Assembly: GCA_021234535.1 (NCBI GenBank)
Contig: CM037843.1
Coordinates: 3,986,820 to 4,050,819, forward strand
DNA from: Stichopus chloronotus
Lineage: Eukaryota; Echinodermata; Holothuroidea; Aspidochirotida; Stichopodidae
Direction of reading: 5' to 3'
Length of the DNA stretch: 64,000 nt
Shown here: piece after piece, positions 26,360 to 37,684 of the stretch
Layout of the letters: the number at the start of each line of letters is the position of its first letter
How positions within the stretch are numbered: the stretch's first letter is position 1
Made by a program: the position numbers and the translations under genes
The notes under the pieces: model-generated
Database searches by the model: none
The model's input: the letters and a program-made list of their open reading frames with translations, nothing else
Told to the model about the DNA's origin: nothing

Positions 26360-26703
26360 TTAAAGGGAAATACGGCGTTTGCTTTACAGAAAACAACCAT
26401 ATTTTTAAAACCAATACTTGTGGACTTTCAAATGATAGATTATTCATAATAAGAAAGGACAGTAGCCTCCTTTTCAAGGAATAAGATTCTCACGGATAGA
26501 AATTCAGTTATTTGTTGCTCAACAAGCATTTGTTCATCCAAACTTTTCAAATTTCAAATAATGCATCTTCCGTTACTCATCACATGCATAATATTTTGAG
26601 GAGATGAAGCTTTGACAGATGAGATGGAATGGCTTAAGAATGTTTAAAGCTATTTTCTTTGTACGCCATGTTAGTGTATTCTAAACGCCCTACTTCCCTT
26701 TAA
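26360..26703 (-). mobile_element. MITE family B, complete copy
   Basis: 344 bp bounded by TTAA at 26360-26363 and 26700-26703. Termini AGGGAAATACGGCGTTT and AAACGCCCTACTTCCCT are inverted repeats. It is in reverse orientation relative to 28844-29196: ATGCATCTTCCGTTACTCAT here against the complementary motif there. Non-coding. Confidence 0.93.
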
Positions 26704-26804
26704 GACACTATGTCATTTAATCGTTTGTCATTCACACGAACCTGTTACGTCATCACGTTTGTAAATTAATCCTTTTCAGTTCAGTATATCTCCTTCGTCA
26801 TCGA
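26704..26804. other. Spacer between two MITEs
   Basis: Only about 100 bases separate a family B and a family A element. No gene signal. Confidence 0.6.
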
Positions 26805-27180
26805 TTAAATGTGGAATATGAGTTGCACTGGCAATCGCCTCCCATGTATCCCTGTTGTTTGTCGGGAATTCAAAGAAGAGAAAGTAGGAAAAAAGATCAC
26901 CTGATACAAAAAAACTATGCATTCCTTTTCCAGATATTTTGAACATGAAAATTGTCTCTGCATTCTTGTTGGCCCTACATAATTCAGACTTTATGCAAGA
27001 AAGCCTATCGGTCAATCACTGTTACTTGAAATCGAACAGATCAACGGGACTGAATGTGTATGAATAATCGTGTGTCCAAATGTAGGACTTAATTTTTTTT
27101 TTTTTTTTTGTAGTGGCTATAAGATATTTAACTTTCAGAGGCAAAATTTAACAAATTTTCAACTCATATTGCAGTTTTAA
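26805..27180 (+). mobile_element. MITE family A, copy 3
   Basis: 376 bp with TTAA at both ends (26805-26808 and 27177-27180) and ends TGTGGAATATGAGTT / AACTCATATTGCAGTT. The interior aligns with the 937-1317 copy: GGCAATCGCC, GAGAAAGTAGGAAAAAAGATC, TTGGCCCTACAT and GTAGTGGCTAT. Confidence 0.9.
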
Positions 27181-28843
27181 ATGGTGGTTAGTTTATGGTC
27201 GGTGAGTTGTTACGACAATGACCCATATAAGTGAGGAAAGGTACGCTTAGAAAAAAAAATGCTCATATTGTATTCATACATATTTAGATAGGTACATTCC
27301 GCAGTGGCATTCCAAGCGCATTTCATTATACACTGAACAAAAGAAAAAAAATGATTTCAATATATTAAGAAAGAGGACAACTGCAGTCATACTTTGTGAA
27401 CTGATTTTCTACAATAAATGAAAGCAAGACAAAGGAAAAAAGTAATTGAGTAGATGGATGAAATCATTATTCCCACCCACATATGACTACCGGTCACGTG
27501 ATGTTCCATTCTCATAATACTCACTGTCCATTGGTCACTTGATACATCATTGCCCCCTCCCCCTTACATCCAATATCATGTCGCGTGATTACATGCTATA
27601 TCGAGGCACATTTGCAACAGTTGTCACGTGCCGGTACAAGTAGGCCATATGATCATGACAAAACACCAACCTTTCCCCCACCCATCCTTCCCTCCTTGTC
27701 CTGCACAGGACCATATACTGACAATTATATTTCAAGTGCATGAAGTAATTATCGTAATATGATTTGGTATTTCCTGGTACACAACGTAAACGTGCAAAGA
27801 GTGTTGCAACTAAGCGGAGGTATAAATTACAATGTTTATCCTACGAGTTGAGATAGTAAGACACCTGAACAACATCAAAGTTTTCGACTTATAATACGTA
27901 TATCTAGTTGGCCTATGGATGTACCTTCGGAAGTCAGCGAAATTTGATCACACTTTCAACAGAACAGATGAAGGATTGTTTTGGATTGATACTTCTCTCG
28001 GATTCTTATGATTATGTTAATTATTAGCCAATTAACAATCGATAGCAGAATATTAACAACAATGGCGTGTATTACCTTTGTTTATTTTGTCACCATAGCT
28101 TTCTTTTGTTTATGGATGGTTGTTCTGTCAACATGGTATACGGCTGTCATTATAGAAATAGCAAAAAATAAAACAATAGCAAAGAGTCGTAACAAGCGAA
28201 AGCAAAAAAAAAAAAAACACCTCATACAGCAAACAAGTAAACAAACAATCAATCAATTTAAGACATACTGAGTAGTGTTTCATGTGTAAAGTATTGTGCA
28301 GTGGTTTCTATTCTAAGTGCCGTAATTCCCGCTATCAAATGTGTGGTTAAAAATTGCTGCTGCAGTTGCGTATGAACCCCCTTCCCTGGAAGCTCTTAAA
28401 AAGAGAGAGAGAGCGAAATAAAGCCTACCTGAGAGTATAAATTGTCAGGTTCATCACAAATTAATGATGCGATCGAATGCTTACGTAAATTAATTTTCCA
28501 ATTTATTAACCCATTTCGTGTGGACCAAATTTCTTTATTAATTCGATTCCGTTAGGCATTAATCAATCAATATTGGATAAGTGATTATAGCGTCTGGTTT
28601 TGAAACCACATATAGTCGTGTATTAAAGTTGTGAAATGTGTGTAGATCTATTCCTATATCCTCGACGAACTGATGATGCATTTGCTCGATACTCTGATGC
28701 GATGTAAAACGCCAACCTTAGTTAATTGGTACCGGGCGCCCTCTTTTTCCGATAGTCGTAGTGAAAGTTACGAACAGATCTCTACTCACAGCTTGTCATT
28801 TTTGTTAAGTTCAAAGAGCGTTCATATACAAACGGGCTCAACT
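27181..28843. other. No gene recognised; one homeodomain-site-rich patch
   Basis: AT-rich DNA. At 28450-28590 there is a dense run of TAATTA/ATTAAT and ATCAATCA motifs, possibly regulatory (see findings). An 87-codon frame at 28008-28271 encodes a hydrophobic stretch followed by a Lys-rich tail but has no recognisable motif; it is probably chance. Confidence 0.45.
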
Positions 28844-29196
28844 TTAAAGGGAAATAGGGCGTTTAGAATACACCAACACGACATACAAAAGAAATAGTGT
28901 TAGTCGTTGTTAAACCATTCAGTCTCATCAATAAACATCTGCCAAAGCTTCATCTCCTCAAAACATTATGCATGTGATGAGTAACGGAAGACGCATCATT
29001 TGAATTTTGAAAAGTTTGGGTGAACAAATTAGTATTGAGCAACAAATAACTGAGTCTCTATGGGTGAGAAACTTATTTCTTGAAAAGAAGGCCACTGCCC
29101 TTCCTTACTTTGAATAATCTATCATTCTGCATCCACAAACATTGGTTTTGAAAGTATGGATGTTTCCTGTAAAACAAACGCCCTATTTCCCTTTAA
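28844..29196 (+). mobile_element. MITE family B, complete copy (reference)
   Basis: 353 bp with TTAA at 28844-28847 and 29193-29196 and near-perfect 18-base termini AGGGAAATAGGGCGTTT / AAACGCCCTATTTCCCT. The interior lacks any open frame of note. This is one of the best preserved copies in the window. Confidence 0.95.
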
Positions 29197-29284
29197 TAGC
29201 CTCTATTCCGATGTATCCTTTATAGCAGAAACTGATAGCATAAAAAACAGGTGAGGAGTATTACTGCAAAAGATATCTTTCCCT

Positions 29285-29485
29285 TTAACTACGACGGACA
29301 TATGGTGACATGCGAGATGTAATGCTACCTTGTTGGAATAACTTGTTATCGCGACAAAATTTTTGCAAATTGTCGAGTTACCGACTGACGCTAACTCGAC
29401 ATCTCGGAAAAATTTTCTCGAGATAATTAGTTATTCTCACACGATAACTTTACATCACGCATGTCACTATGCCCACCGTACTTAA
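29285..29485. mobile_element. Fold-back MITE with TTAA ends
   Basis: 201 bp, nearly an entire imperfect palindrome. The left arm TACGACGGACATA..GTGACATGCG.GATGTAA pairs with the right arm TTACATCACGCATGTCAC..GCCCACCGTA, and the centre carries GTCGAGTTA..TAACTCGAC. Flanking TTAA is at 29285-29288 and 29482-29485. Unrelated in sequence to families A and B. Confidence 0.85.
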
Positions 29486-31903
29486 CGGGTTGAACCGCAT
29501 TGTTGTTGATCAGTAAAAGGTACACCCGCTTATATCTTCGACAATATATGCGCAACGTTTAACCGTATGACCTGACCGAAACGAACAGGGGGGGGGGGGG
29601 GGACTGTTTTGGTGAGTCATAGCATGGAGCTAGAGGGGATATTCACACCATTTCTAGATAGACAATAAGTGCCCTTATTACACGCAGGTAAATGAGATTT
29701 TTCAGCGTCCCTTTTAGACATTTACACCCTCTACCCCCCACACACCCACCAACTGTGAGAATTTTACCAGGCCCTGTGATGTGTTCTATGTACATAGTTA
29801 GTGATGAAGTGTGTTGGAAAGAGATCTGAGGGTTTTTAATAGACTATTGACTTCACACAGTGAGAGAGAACAAACTGAGAGACACACAAATAAACTTGTT
29901 AGAACGACGAATATGAAACAACAAAACTGATGCACTGACTGACTGACTGACTGACTGACTGACTGACTGACTGACTACAAACTAACAGACTGACTGACTG
30001 ATAAACAGACATAACAGACAGACTTACGAGCAAATCCCGATAACGTAAATACATACACTGAGATCATTCACCTCACCACCGAGTTGCTCATGCATGCATA
30101 GTAGTCTCTCATCGCACAGTTTTCAAGAAACGAACAAAACGCTAACACGACAAAACGCTCCCCTACAGAGAAACAGTTTGTTCAGATAAACTGATCACAT
30201 TCAACGAGACCATTGTCAAAGAGCAAGGAAGCATTGTTAATACGATTCCATTTGTCATAATAGCGGCTATTCTTTCTTGCTGTCACTGACACCATGGAAT
30301 TTATTTCTACCAACGTTTTTTTCACACCAATTTGATCAACGTGTGGTTGAAAGTGAGGTCCCTGTCTGTCTGTTTACATCGGGTTTTCGACTCCCAGGAA
30401 TGCCATCTTGTTTTGTTCCTGTTTCTGTTATCCTCCCTAATATTTTCGAAAGCTTGAACTACTGGCATCCCCGTCGAAGTCACAAATACAAAATCATCGT
30501 TTGCGATAAAATGAACGTGGTCTTTTGTAATAGTCCTTGTTAACGGTTAATCAGGCGTTTTATGGCGCATGTTTTCGGCAATCAATTAAAGAGCTGTGAG
30601 GGGAATACTTCTGTAGGCGAAGGTTAACTCTTGCACGTGCTTTCATGTTCGCACAGGTAAGAAAACGGAAGAGACGAGCGAGAGAGTAAAAAAAAAAGCA
30701 GCCAATCGAAGAAGGAAAAAAATTAAGTAAAGATGAAGAAGAAAATGCTTTTAAGAAGCATTAGATTTGAGAAAATTGATTGCTGTGGAAAGGAATCGAC
30801 ACGTTTTCTTTAGCGAATGGTTTTTTAATCTTTCTCTTGCAGCTAGAGGGCACGTGGTTGTCATTCTCCCATTAAATCCCATATGCATGCATGGGACCAA
30901 CAAAAGAAAAAAAAAGAAAAAGGAAAGAAAAAAATGGTTCAATTTTGATTTTTGGCCTTCGACGCTGCCCGGGTTACGGTTAAGTGCGGACATGAATAAA
31001 CTCATGCATTCCACGTATCGACACCATGATATCGCATGATAATAAAAAAGTTGTGGTTGACAAAAAGGCTAAAATCCGTTAAAGTCCATACTCGTCGATG
31101 AGCTATGTATGAGCACCCCCTCCGCTGCAAACAAAATTAGTGAAACAATTGACTTTACGCCACTTTTGAAGTCCCTGTCTCCCCTCCCTCATCAAAAAAA
31201 AAAAGAAAAAAGAAAACGTAAATAAATCAATTAAGTTTGTTCCATATGATTGACTGTGACCAGCAATCAAGGAATTCTTGATTTCTTTGACGAAGAAAGG
31301 TAAATTTTGAAGACTTTTCTGTCAGGCTGAGCGGAAGTCAGGCTATGACATCGTGAAGGAATAGGTGGAGACGATTGTACGAAACTCAAAGGGTGGAATT
31401 TACTATTCAGTAGTAAAGTAAGATGGCCACTCTGATTTTACATTTGTACCTGTATAACTGAATTGCACTAATGGGGTGGGTTCAACAAGTTTAGTGCTAA
31501 ATTTTGCATATAAACAGTAGCTTTTATTGTTTAAAGAGGTTGAGACGGGGGGTATGAAGTTTATGTCTGTTTGTTGTGCATATTCTCTGAAGAGTTGGAT
31601 GATGTTCAAAACAATGGAGACGATCTAATCTTGAATTAGTATGAGAGGAAATTGTTCATCAATGTTTGTCAATGGATAATGGGTCATGACTGTAACAGTT
31701 TTAAACTTGTATCCGAGAGAAAAGTGAGGTTAGAGGGAGACACTGGAACCGCAAAGATCCCAAACCAGGTCACCCTAAGCAGTTTTGTTTACGAAATCAG
31801 TAGCATCAGGAGAAAAAATATTTACTATTGGGCAGAAAATGTAGCCATCTTCCTCATGGGGTCACCATCATCAATCACCGTCATCATCATCACTATCTTT
31901 CTC
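29486..31903. other. No gene recognised; microsatellites
   Basis: Holds a 15-base G run (29588-29602), an (ACTG)n tract (29934-29976), an A/G-rich stretch at 30660-30760 and A runs near 31190. Frames at 30277-30543, 30751-31014 and 31403-31609 show no motif. Confidence 0.5.
29934..29976. repeat. (ACTG)n microsatellite
   Basis: About eleven head-to-tail ACTG units, followed by degenerate units to about 30030. Confidence 0.95.
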
Positions 31904-31907
31904 GTCG

Positions 31908-31967
<60 letters not shown>

Positions 31968-32125
31968 ATATCATCATCATCAATATCATCATCATCAATA
32001 TCATCATCATCATCAATATCATTATCACCTTCACCATCATCTTCATCAATTATCATCTTTACCAATATCTTCATAATCATCATCACTATCATCACCGTCA
32101 TCACAATCATCACAATCGTCGCCTT
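31904..32125. repeat. (ATC)n trinucleotide microsatellite
   Basis: A pure CAT/ATC core runs about 31906-31966, then CATCATCAATAT units and degenerate ATC repeats to about 32125. All long frames across it (poly-Ile, poly-His, poly-Asp, poly-Met) are translations of the repeat, not proteins. Confidence 0.97.
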
Positions 32126-33556
32126 CGTCACCATCATCATAATCACACTCACAATTAATAATAAATCATAATTACACACAGAATTGCGCTAAAATTTTAC
32201 ACGTGACGAATGACGAATTGGCGTTTCCACCAGGCCGTTGCTTCCCTGGCTTTCCTGCCAGTGTAGAGCAGGAAGGAGCAAAATGACAAAAAAAAAATGC
32301 AGTCCCAGATTTTCTTGCTAGAGTCTTTTCGAAAAAGCAGAAAAAAACTTAGGACGTATCGATTTCAAAGAAGGCGTTGCAGAACTCTTTCCGATCATAC
32401 GATACTCTCCTAAAAGTATTGAACAAGTTAGAAAGAGAATACATATGAGGGTACTATCTGACGCTCATGTTACAGTAATATAAGACAAGTTTTATCGCCA
32501 CACGAGAGAACTCCCTAAATACTAAAGTTTACTCTATGGCACTCATGCTCGTTTGCAGATTCTTTCTTTTTTTCAGTTTCCTTGTGATGATGGCAGGTAT
32601 ATTATGCACAGTATACAACAAAACTGCGTATGTTATGTATATACTTTTTATATACAACACATGATATATTGCAAACTGTTCGCATATACATCATGCACTT
32701 CTAGAGGTGTATGCGTGGACTGTAGACTATGGAGATGCCTGCGTGGTCGGTCGTCTCGGTGAGCTGTGTGACTACTAGATAAAAGCCAACATTTGATCTG
32801 CAGTGGGCGGGTATGCAGGCCTTTATGCTAATATATCTATATATAAAAAAAAAAATCGTTCACGAGGAAAAGCGATACAAAGTCTTTCAACAATACAGAC
32901 TGTAAACGATACATACACTCTCTCTCTATATATATAGCTACTATATGCTGCTACTAAGCGATACAATTCATTATCTTCTGATGAATATTAGCCGGTTAGT
33001 AATGATAACATCTGGTATTGTTACAGTCATAACTACCATATGATACTGTTGGTATACTGTTACTTAGCAGCAGATAAGTTGAAGGTATAATAGAAACACT
33101 ACTTTTACTATCATACTAGTTTTTAACCAGACGTTTTGCTACTCACTACTAGAGGATAATGCTTCTTTACAATAAAACTTTGTCAAAAGATTACTGACGT
33201 TAAACTTTCTTCATAAACCCAGTTAGTTAAAATTATAAATTTAGGTGTACGTTTTTAAGTTGGACCTTGATTTCATACGGTAGCACCATTCATCCGTATG
33301 GACCGTCACTTACTTACAGTAATAGTCTTGCACGTGAATCATTCATTTCGGAGAATTGTTATTCCCAAACGTTTATGTTAAGAACATTTCAATCGAAAAA
33401 TTTTCCTAAATGATGTGTGTCCGACTCGTCCTTGCTGACAAGTTGGATATTTTGTATCGATTAAGGGATTTGTTGAACTTAACAGCACCTCCCAAGTCGT
33501 ACTATAATTGTTTTGCTTCTCCCTAAAAAACAAAAGAATGAAACTCAACCACAAAA
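32126..33556. other. No gene recognised
   Basis: AT-rich with short (TA)/(TC) runs near 32835 and 32918-32935. No supported exon on either strand. Confidence 0.5.
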
Positions 33557-33702
33557 CAAAAAGTGTGTACGTGACCCACTCGTAAGAGGGAAAAAAATGG
33601 AGTGAAAATTCACTTCGAAAAGAGCGATATTTTACTTAATGTGATGTGTATGAAATTCATGCACTCTTACTACGAGTGGTTCATGTACACACTCTTTCTT
33701 CC
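33557..33702. mobile_element. Small fold-back element
   Basis: Arms of about 38 bases are inverted: AGTGTGTACGTGACCCACTC near 33562 and GAGTGGTTCATGTACACACT near 33674-33693. About 146 bp overall. The interior includes a small GTGAAAATTCAC hairpin. Target duplication not obvious. Confidence 0.65.
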
Positions 33703-35779
33703 GTGAATTTAACTCTTTAGTTTTAGAGAGTTGGAGAATAGATGAGTATATTTTCGTTATACAGTTATGTTTTTCTGTCAGCCATATCTACAGACCTAAC
33801 GGTCCTGCAATCACGTGGTAGGTGTCTATGGCTCATGAGACGAAAAGAAAACAAAAGTATTGCCTTTTTGGCAATTACTAAACGTCTTTCATTTCAGTTC
33901 AAAATATCTATTGTTACAGATTCCATACAGATTATAGATTTTTTTTGATATAGAACTGTGTTATTTTGCTGTGACCGTCCTCTGTCGATATGGCGAAAAA
34001 TGTGTATATTTCTATACAGTAACAATAATTGTTAAGTTGTAGCACTTATTGAAGTTCTGCCCATGGGGTAATACTTTCGGACAATGAGTCCTCAAAGTCC
34101 TGTGACCTTTTCAAAAGAAAGTAGACAAAAAGAAGAAAATAATGGCGATAACATAAAACAGAATAAAGACCTTTGATTGCTAGTTGGTCCCTTCTTGCGG
34201 CATGTCACCAGGATGACGTCAGAAACAGTACAGTGTCCACAAGTCAAACACCGAAACAGCCGAGAATGCAAGGTGTGTGTTATATTCCCTTAGGCAGTAC
34301 TGTCAATCTTTAAAAAGAAAAGAAAAGTAGGAATACATTTTTTTGTTGCTTTGATTTCAAATTGGTATCTCTCCCTTCAATATTTCGACCAAGTTTGGTT
34401 GTCATCTGCTTGCCGCATTTGAACGAGGTTGGTGGTTTACTTAACCTACCAAAATGTTTGTTCGCCTACCTTTCGCCAACCTTTTATTTTTTGAAAGTAG
34501 GTTACCTGACGTGATAAACGGGGTCGAGGTGAGCACTAAGACGCATGCGCGGGAACAGAATTTCTCGCATCATACTGTTAATTTTGTGAAAAAGAAACAT
34601 GGATCCGTTTCTTTTACTTCTTATCTGTAACGTAGTATGAGGTGTTTTATTTAAGTACATGGTTATGGGGCTAGCCATTATATGGATATTTAAAAACAAA
34701 ATGGGAATAATTTTGTCTCTTTATTGGTGAAAACCATATCTCAATGACATGTTCGGTTTGGATGTTATGAATTTATTTCAAAATGGTACTTTGCGTAATG
34801 TGGAACTAGTGATGCCACCCAAGCGCAACTACAGGAATATCCTTTGTATTTTTTTTATAATCTTTACTGTCTTAAAAAAAGACTGGATTAGTTTAAGAGA
34901 TGTGGTCTTAATTTACACAATATTGTAAGGTAAATCTACAATATACCCAATCTACACTGTCAAATATCAAGGTAAAATGAGGGCTTCAATTTAAAAAAAA
35001 AAAAGACCGAAGACTTCTTGCAATAATTTGCCTCTTTCTCTTTTCCATTATGCCAAGGTAGGTGGACACTTTGATCTTCCATCCCCGTGGAAATTAAAGA
35101 TTTTTTAGGTATTATGTAGCATCTTTAAAAACAAACACTATCGAACAGACCCTTTTATTTCCCACTTTTTAAACAGCAGCTTAGTGCCTTCAAACTTTGC
35201 CAGTCCCTGACTCATTTAATGAATCAATTCGATATTTTTCAATCGATATTTGCAGATGACATGGCTTTCCGTAACACCAATTGCCACGTTTAATGAACAC
35301 AATCAATTACAATCAACAATTTAGGATACAGCGATGTTACTGTACTTATGCACCGTTGATGGCAAACTGGCCATCACTTCATTTCGCGTAAATACCAATG
35401 CATATGAGATAACATTTTCCTTCTATTTAAATAAAATCTGAGTGGTTTTACAACGTCTCGATTTAGTAGCGGATAGTTTTCCGAGATATTGAAACCACAT
35501 TTGTAGACCTTTGGTAAACAGGGTTTAATTTCTACTTTTACACATCCTTGTATCCGAATTGGCCATCAACAGTATTTTTTTGGTTTCATTTGGCAAATAG
35601 TTCTCATGATTGTAATTTTGTTGATAGTTTCTTCACATTGAGATATTATGCTTGAAATATCACCTCTGTTAGTTCATTAGCATTCAAAACCCAAATGACG
35701 TCACGAAACTTCATGCATACAATGTAAGAGAAGGGAGCTCTTTCTGGGTAGTTGGGTATAGACTGTTGTGTTAAACACA

Positions 35780-36060
35780 AGTTTTCAGCCTAGTGTTTGA
35801 CCTCTGATGATCTCAGATTATATTTGACCTCCACTAATAATTATAGGCTCTTTCCCCTTAATATAGTGCATCCACATACTAAGAATCAAAACTTAAAAAA
35901 AAAAAACGTTTCCTTTCTTGAGATATCGTGTTAACAAAGTTTTCAGCGTTTGACCTTTGGTGACGTCTTATGACATTTAACATCCACTAAAGCAATAGGT
36001 TCTTCTACCTGGTGTAAGGCATCTGCGTACCAAGTATGAACACGATTTCACTATTGCATC
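35780..36060 (-). repeat. Diverged AGGTCA-minisatellite units, reverse orientation
   Basis: Two degenerate units: GTTTGACCTCTGATGAT..TTTGACCTCCACTAA and GTTTGACCTTTGGTGACGTC, with the conserved GAGATATCGTGTTAACAAAG-type link between them. They match the reverse complement of the array at 37.7 kb. Confidence 0.5.
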
Positions 36061-37513
36061 ACGATCCCCTCCCCCTCCCCCGCCCCTTTTTTTTCAGAAT
36101 CCTTGCCTCGGCAAATCTCTAGGTATACGCGTCTGATTCCTCTGACTAAATATCCACAAAGCACATCATCTACTGAGAAACAAACGGAAGTTACCTGATA
36201 CATGGATGTTCAAAAGTCTAAAGCAAAACACAAAATACATGAAATGACTTTTGTAATGACTTGTCCTTAATAATTGAACACTACTCTCCCGGCCCCATTG
36301 TGCAGACTGGAGAATTGCAAAACGCGGGCAAGTACATGGTTGTTTGTTATGCCCTTTAAAAGTAGATAATAAAAGGGGGAAAGAAGTTCACAAAGGGTAA
36401 ATGATACTTCTTATTAATTGTTAGTTTTCTTAATTCCAGCCACTGCCAAAATCAAGTAGAATTGCTTTCCTTGCAAAATTTTGTAATCAGTATTTTTATT
36501 AAGGTTGTTCTTGTGTCTTAGTACTGCCTACATGATCATGCATTGCGACATCGGTTTGACATTTCCCCGCGGCATTGTGTACTATGTGCGCAACGTTCTT
36601 GCGCCATAAGTCTCAAATTTCCCAGACTACTCAAAATGTCCCAACCTGTTGATTTTTGTTTTACGGAATGTCCATGTGATCTATTTATACGCAAGTTTAT
36701 TTATAATGAGCGAATAATAGGAAAGATGGAAAAGCCTTCAAATGTTTTGAAAATATGTCGTAAAGATAAAACATGCCGCTCAAAATTTGGAAACCGTCAT
36801 GCAAGTTGGACGTTGTTCAGCTTGGTTGGGATTAAGTCTGTCCTTTCTATACGACCATATAGTTGATCATGAACAGACAGAAGTATGATGAAGTTACTAT
36901 GAAATGTGTATGTCATATAGCTAGGGCGGAGCTTTACATTGACAGAGCTCACACAAAAGCGAAAAAAGAAGATTGCTCAGTGAACACACGTGACACAGTT
37001 ATAATTGCTACAAGTACACAATAGATCTTTTAAAGAGGATTACATTTCCGGGTTTCGTCGATGAGGCTCTGTAAATCCCCTTTTAAGTTTTGACAACAGT
37101 CAAACCCATCCTATCAAAACAACATTTTGGTACTGCAGAAAACTGTGTGAACAGACTGGTCAACATACCGGAGCCAAACTTGAACATTCTAGAATTATTT
37201 GAACTCAGTTGTACGATAATTTGACATTGAACAATGATGAGACAATGTGTAGTAGTTTCTGTTGCTCAACTTACTACATTCACACACAGCCTTCGTGAGT
37301 TTCAAACTGTAGAATAAAGTGCACGTAATACTGCACAGTGTGTATAGACCCCCTTGCATTGACGTCATATAGCAACAAACAAGGAAACCCTCCTTGAGGC
37401 AAACAATCGAACAGTTCATGTGGCTACGCTTGGCTCGTGTAGATCGAATAGTAGAGACAGGTGCAGGTGCGGAATATAGTAGCTGATCCTCAAGGAGGGA
37501 GCTACACTGTATC

Positions 37514-37531
37514 ACGTCACATGTGACGTCA
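37514..37531. promoter_or_regulatory. Perfect palindrome with E-box and CRE
   Basis: ACGTCACATGTGACGT is a perfect 16-base palindrome (37514-37529) centred on the E-box CACATGTG and overlapping the CRE octamer TGACGTCA at 37524-37531. Function unproven. Confidence 0.4.
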
Positions 37532-37684
37532 CATGCAAGGGTTTTAATTTACACAAAGAGACTTCACATTCCGTACATGCTTTTTTTTCTTTTTGATTCC
37601 GATGAGAAGAGAAACCTGTGTAGTCTTAATTGCGTGTGTGTCTGTGTGTGCGTGTGTATGTGTGTGACGCTGCTTGTAAACACG

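Larger units (their letters stand above)
33703..37684. other. No gene recognised; relic minisatellite units and CRE motifs
   Basis: CRE octamers at 34214-34221, 35696-35703, 37360-37367 and 37524-37531. Two diverged reverse-orientation relatives of the AGGTCA minisatellite lie at about 35780-36060. A GT-rich run is at 37634-37672. The 107-codon (36543-36866, plus) and 106-codon (37195-37515, minus) frames have no recognisable motif. Confidence 0.45.

Noticed and set aside
29934..30030. Possible CRISPR-like regular repeat
   Set aside because: It is a simple ACTG microsatellite with no spacers, in a eukaryotic genome.
31652..32179. Frames of 74-168 codons with poly-Ile, poly-His, poly-Asp and poly-Met
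   Set aside because: All run through the (ATC)n microsatellite on both strands.
37195..37515. 106-codon Cys-rich minus-strand frame
   Set aside because: No signal peptide, no cysteine spacing typical of a known family, and no paired splice signals or neighbours to support it.
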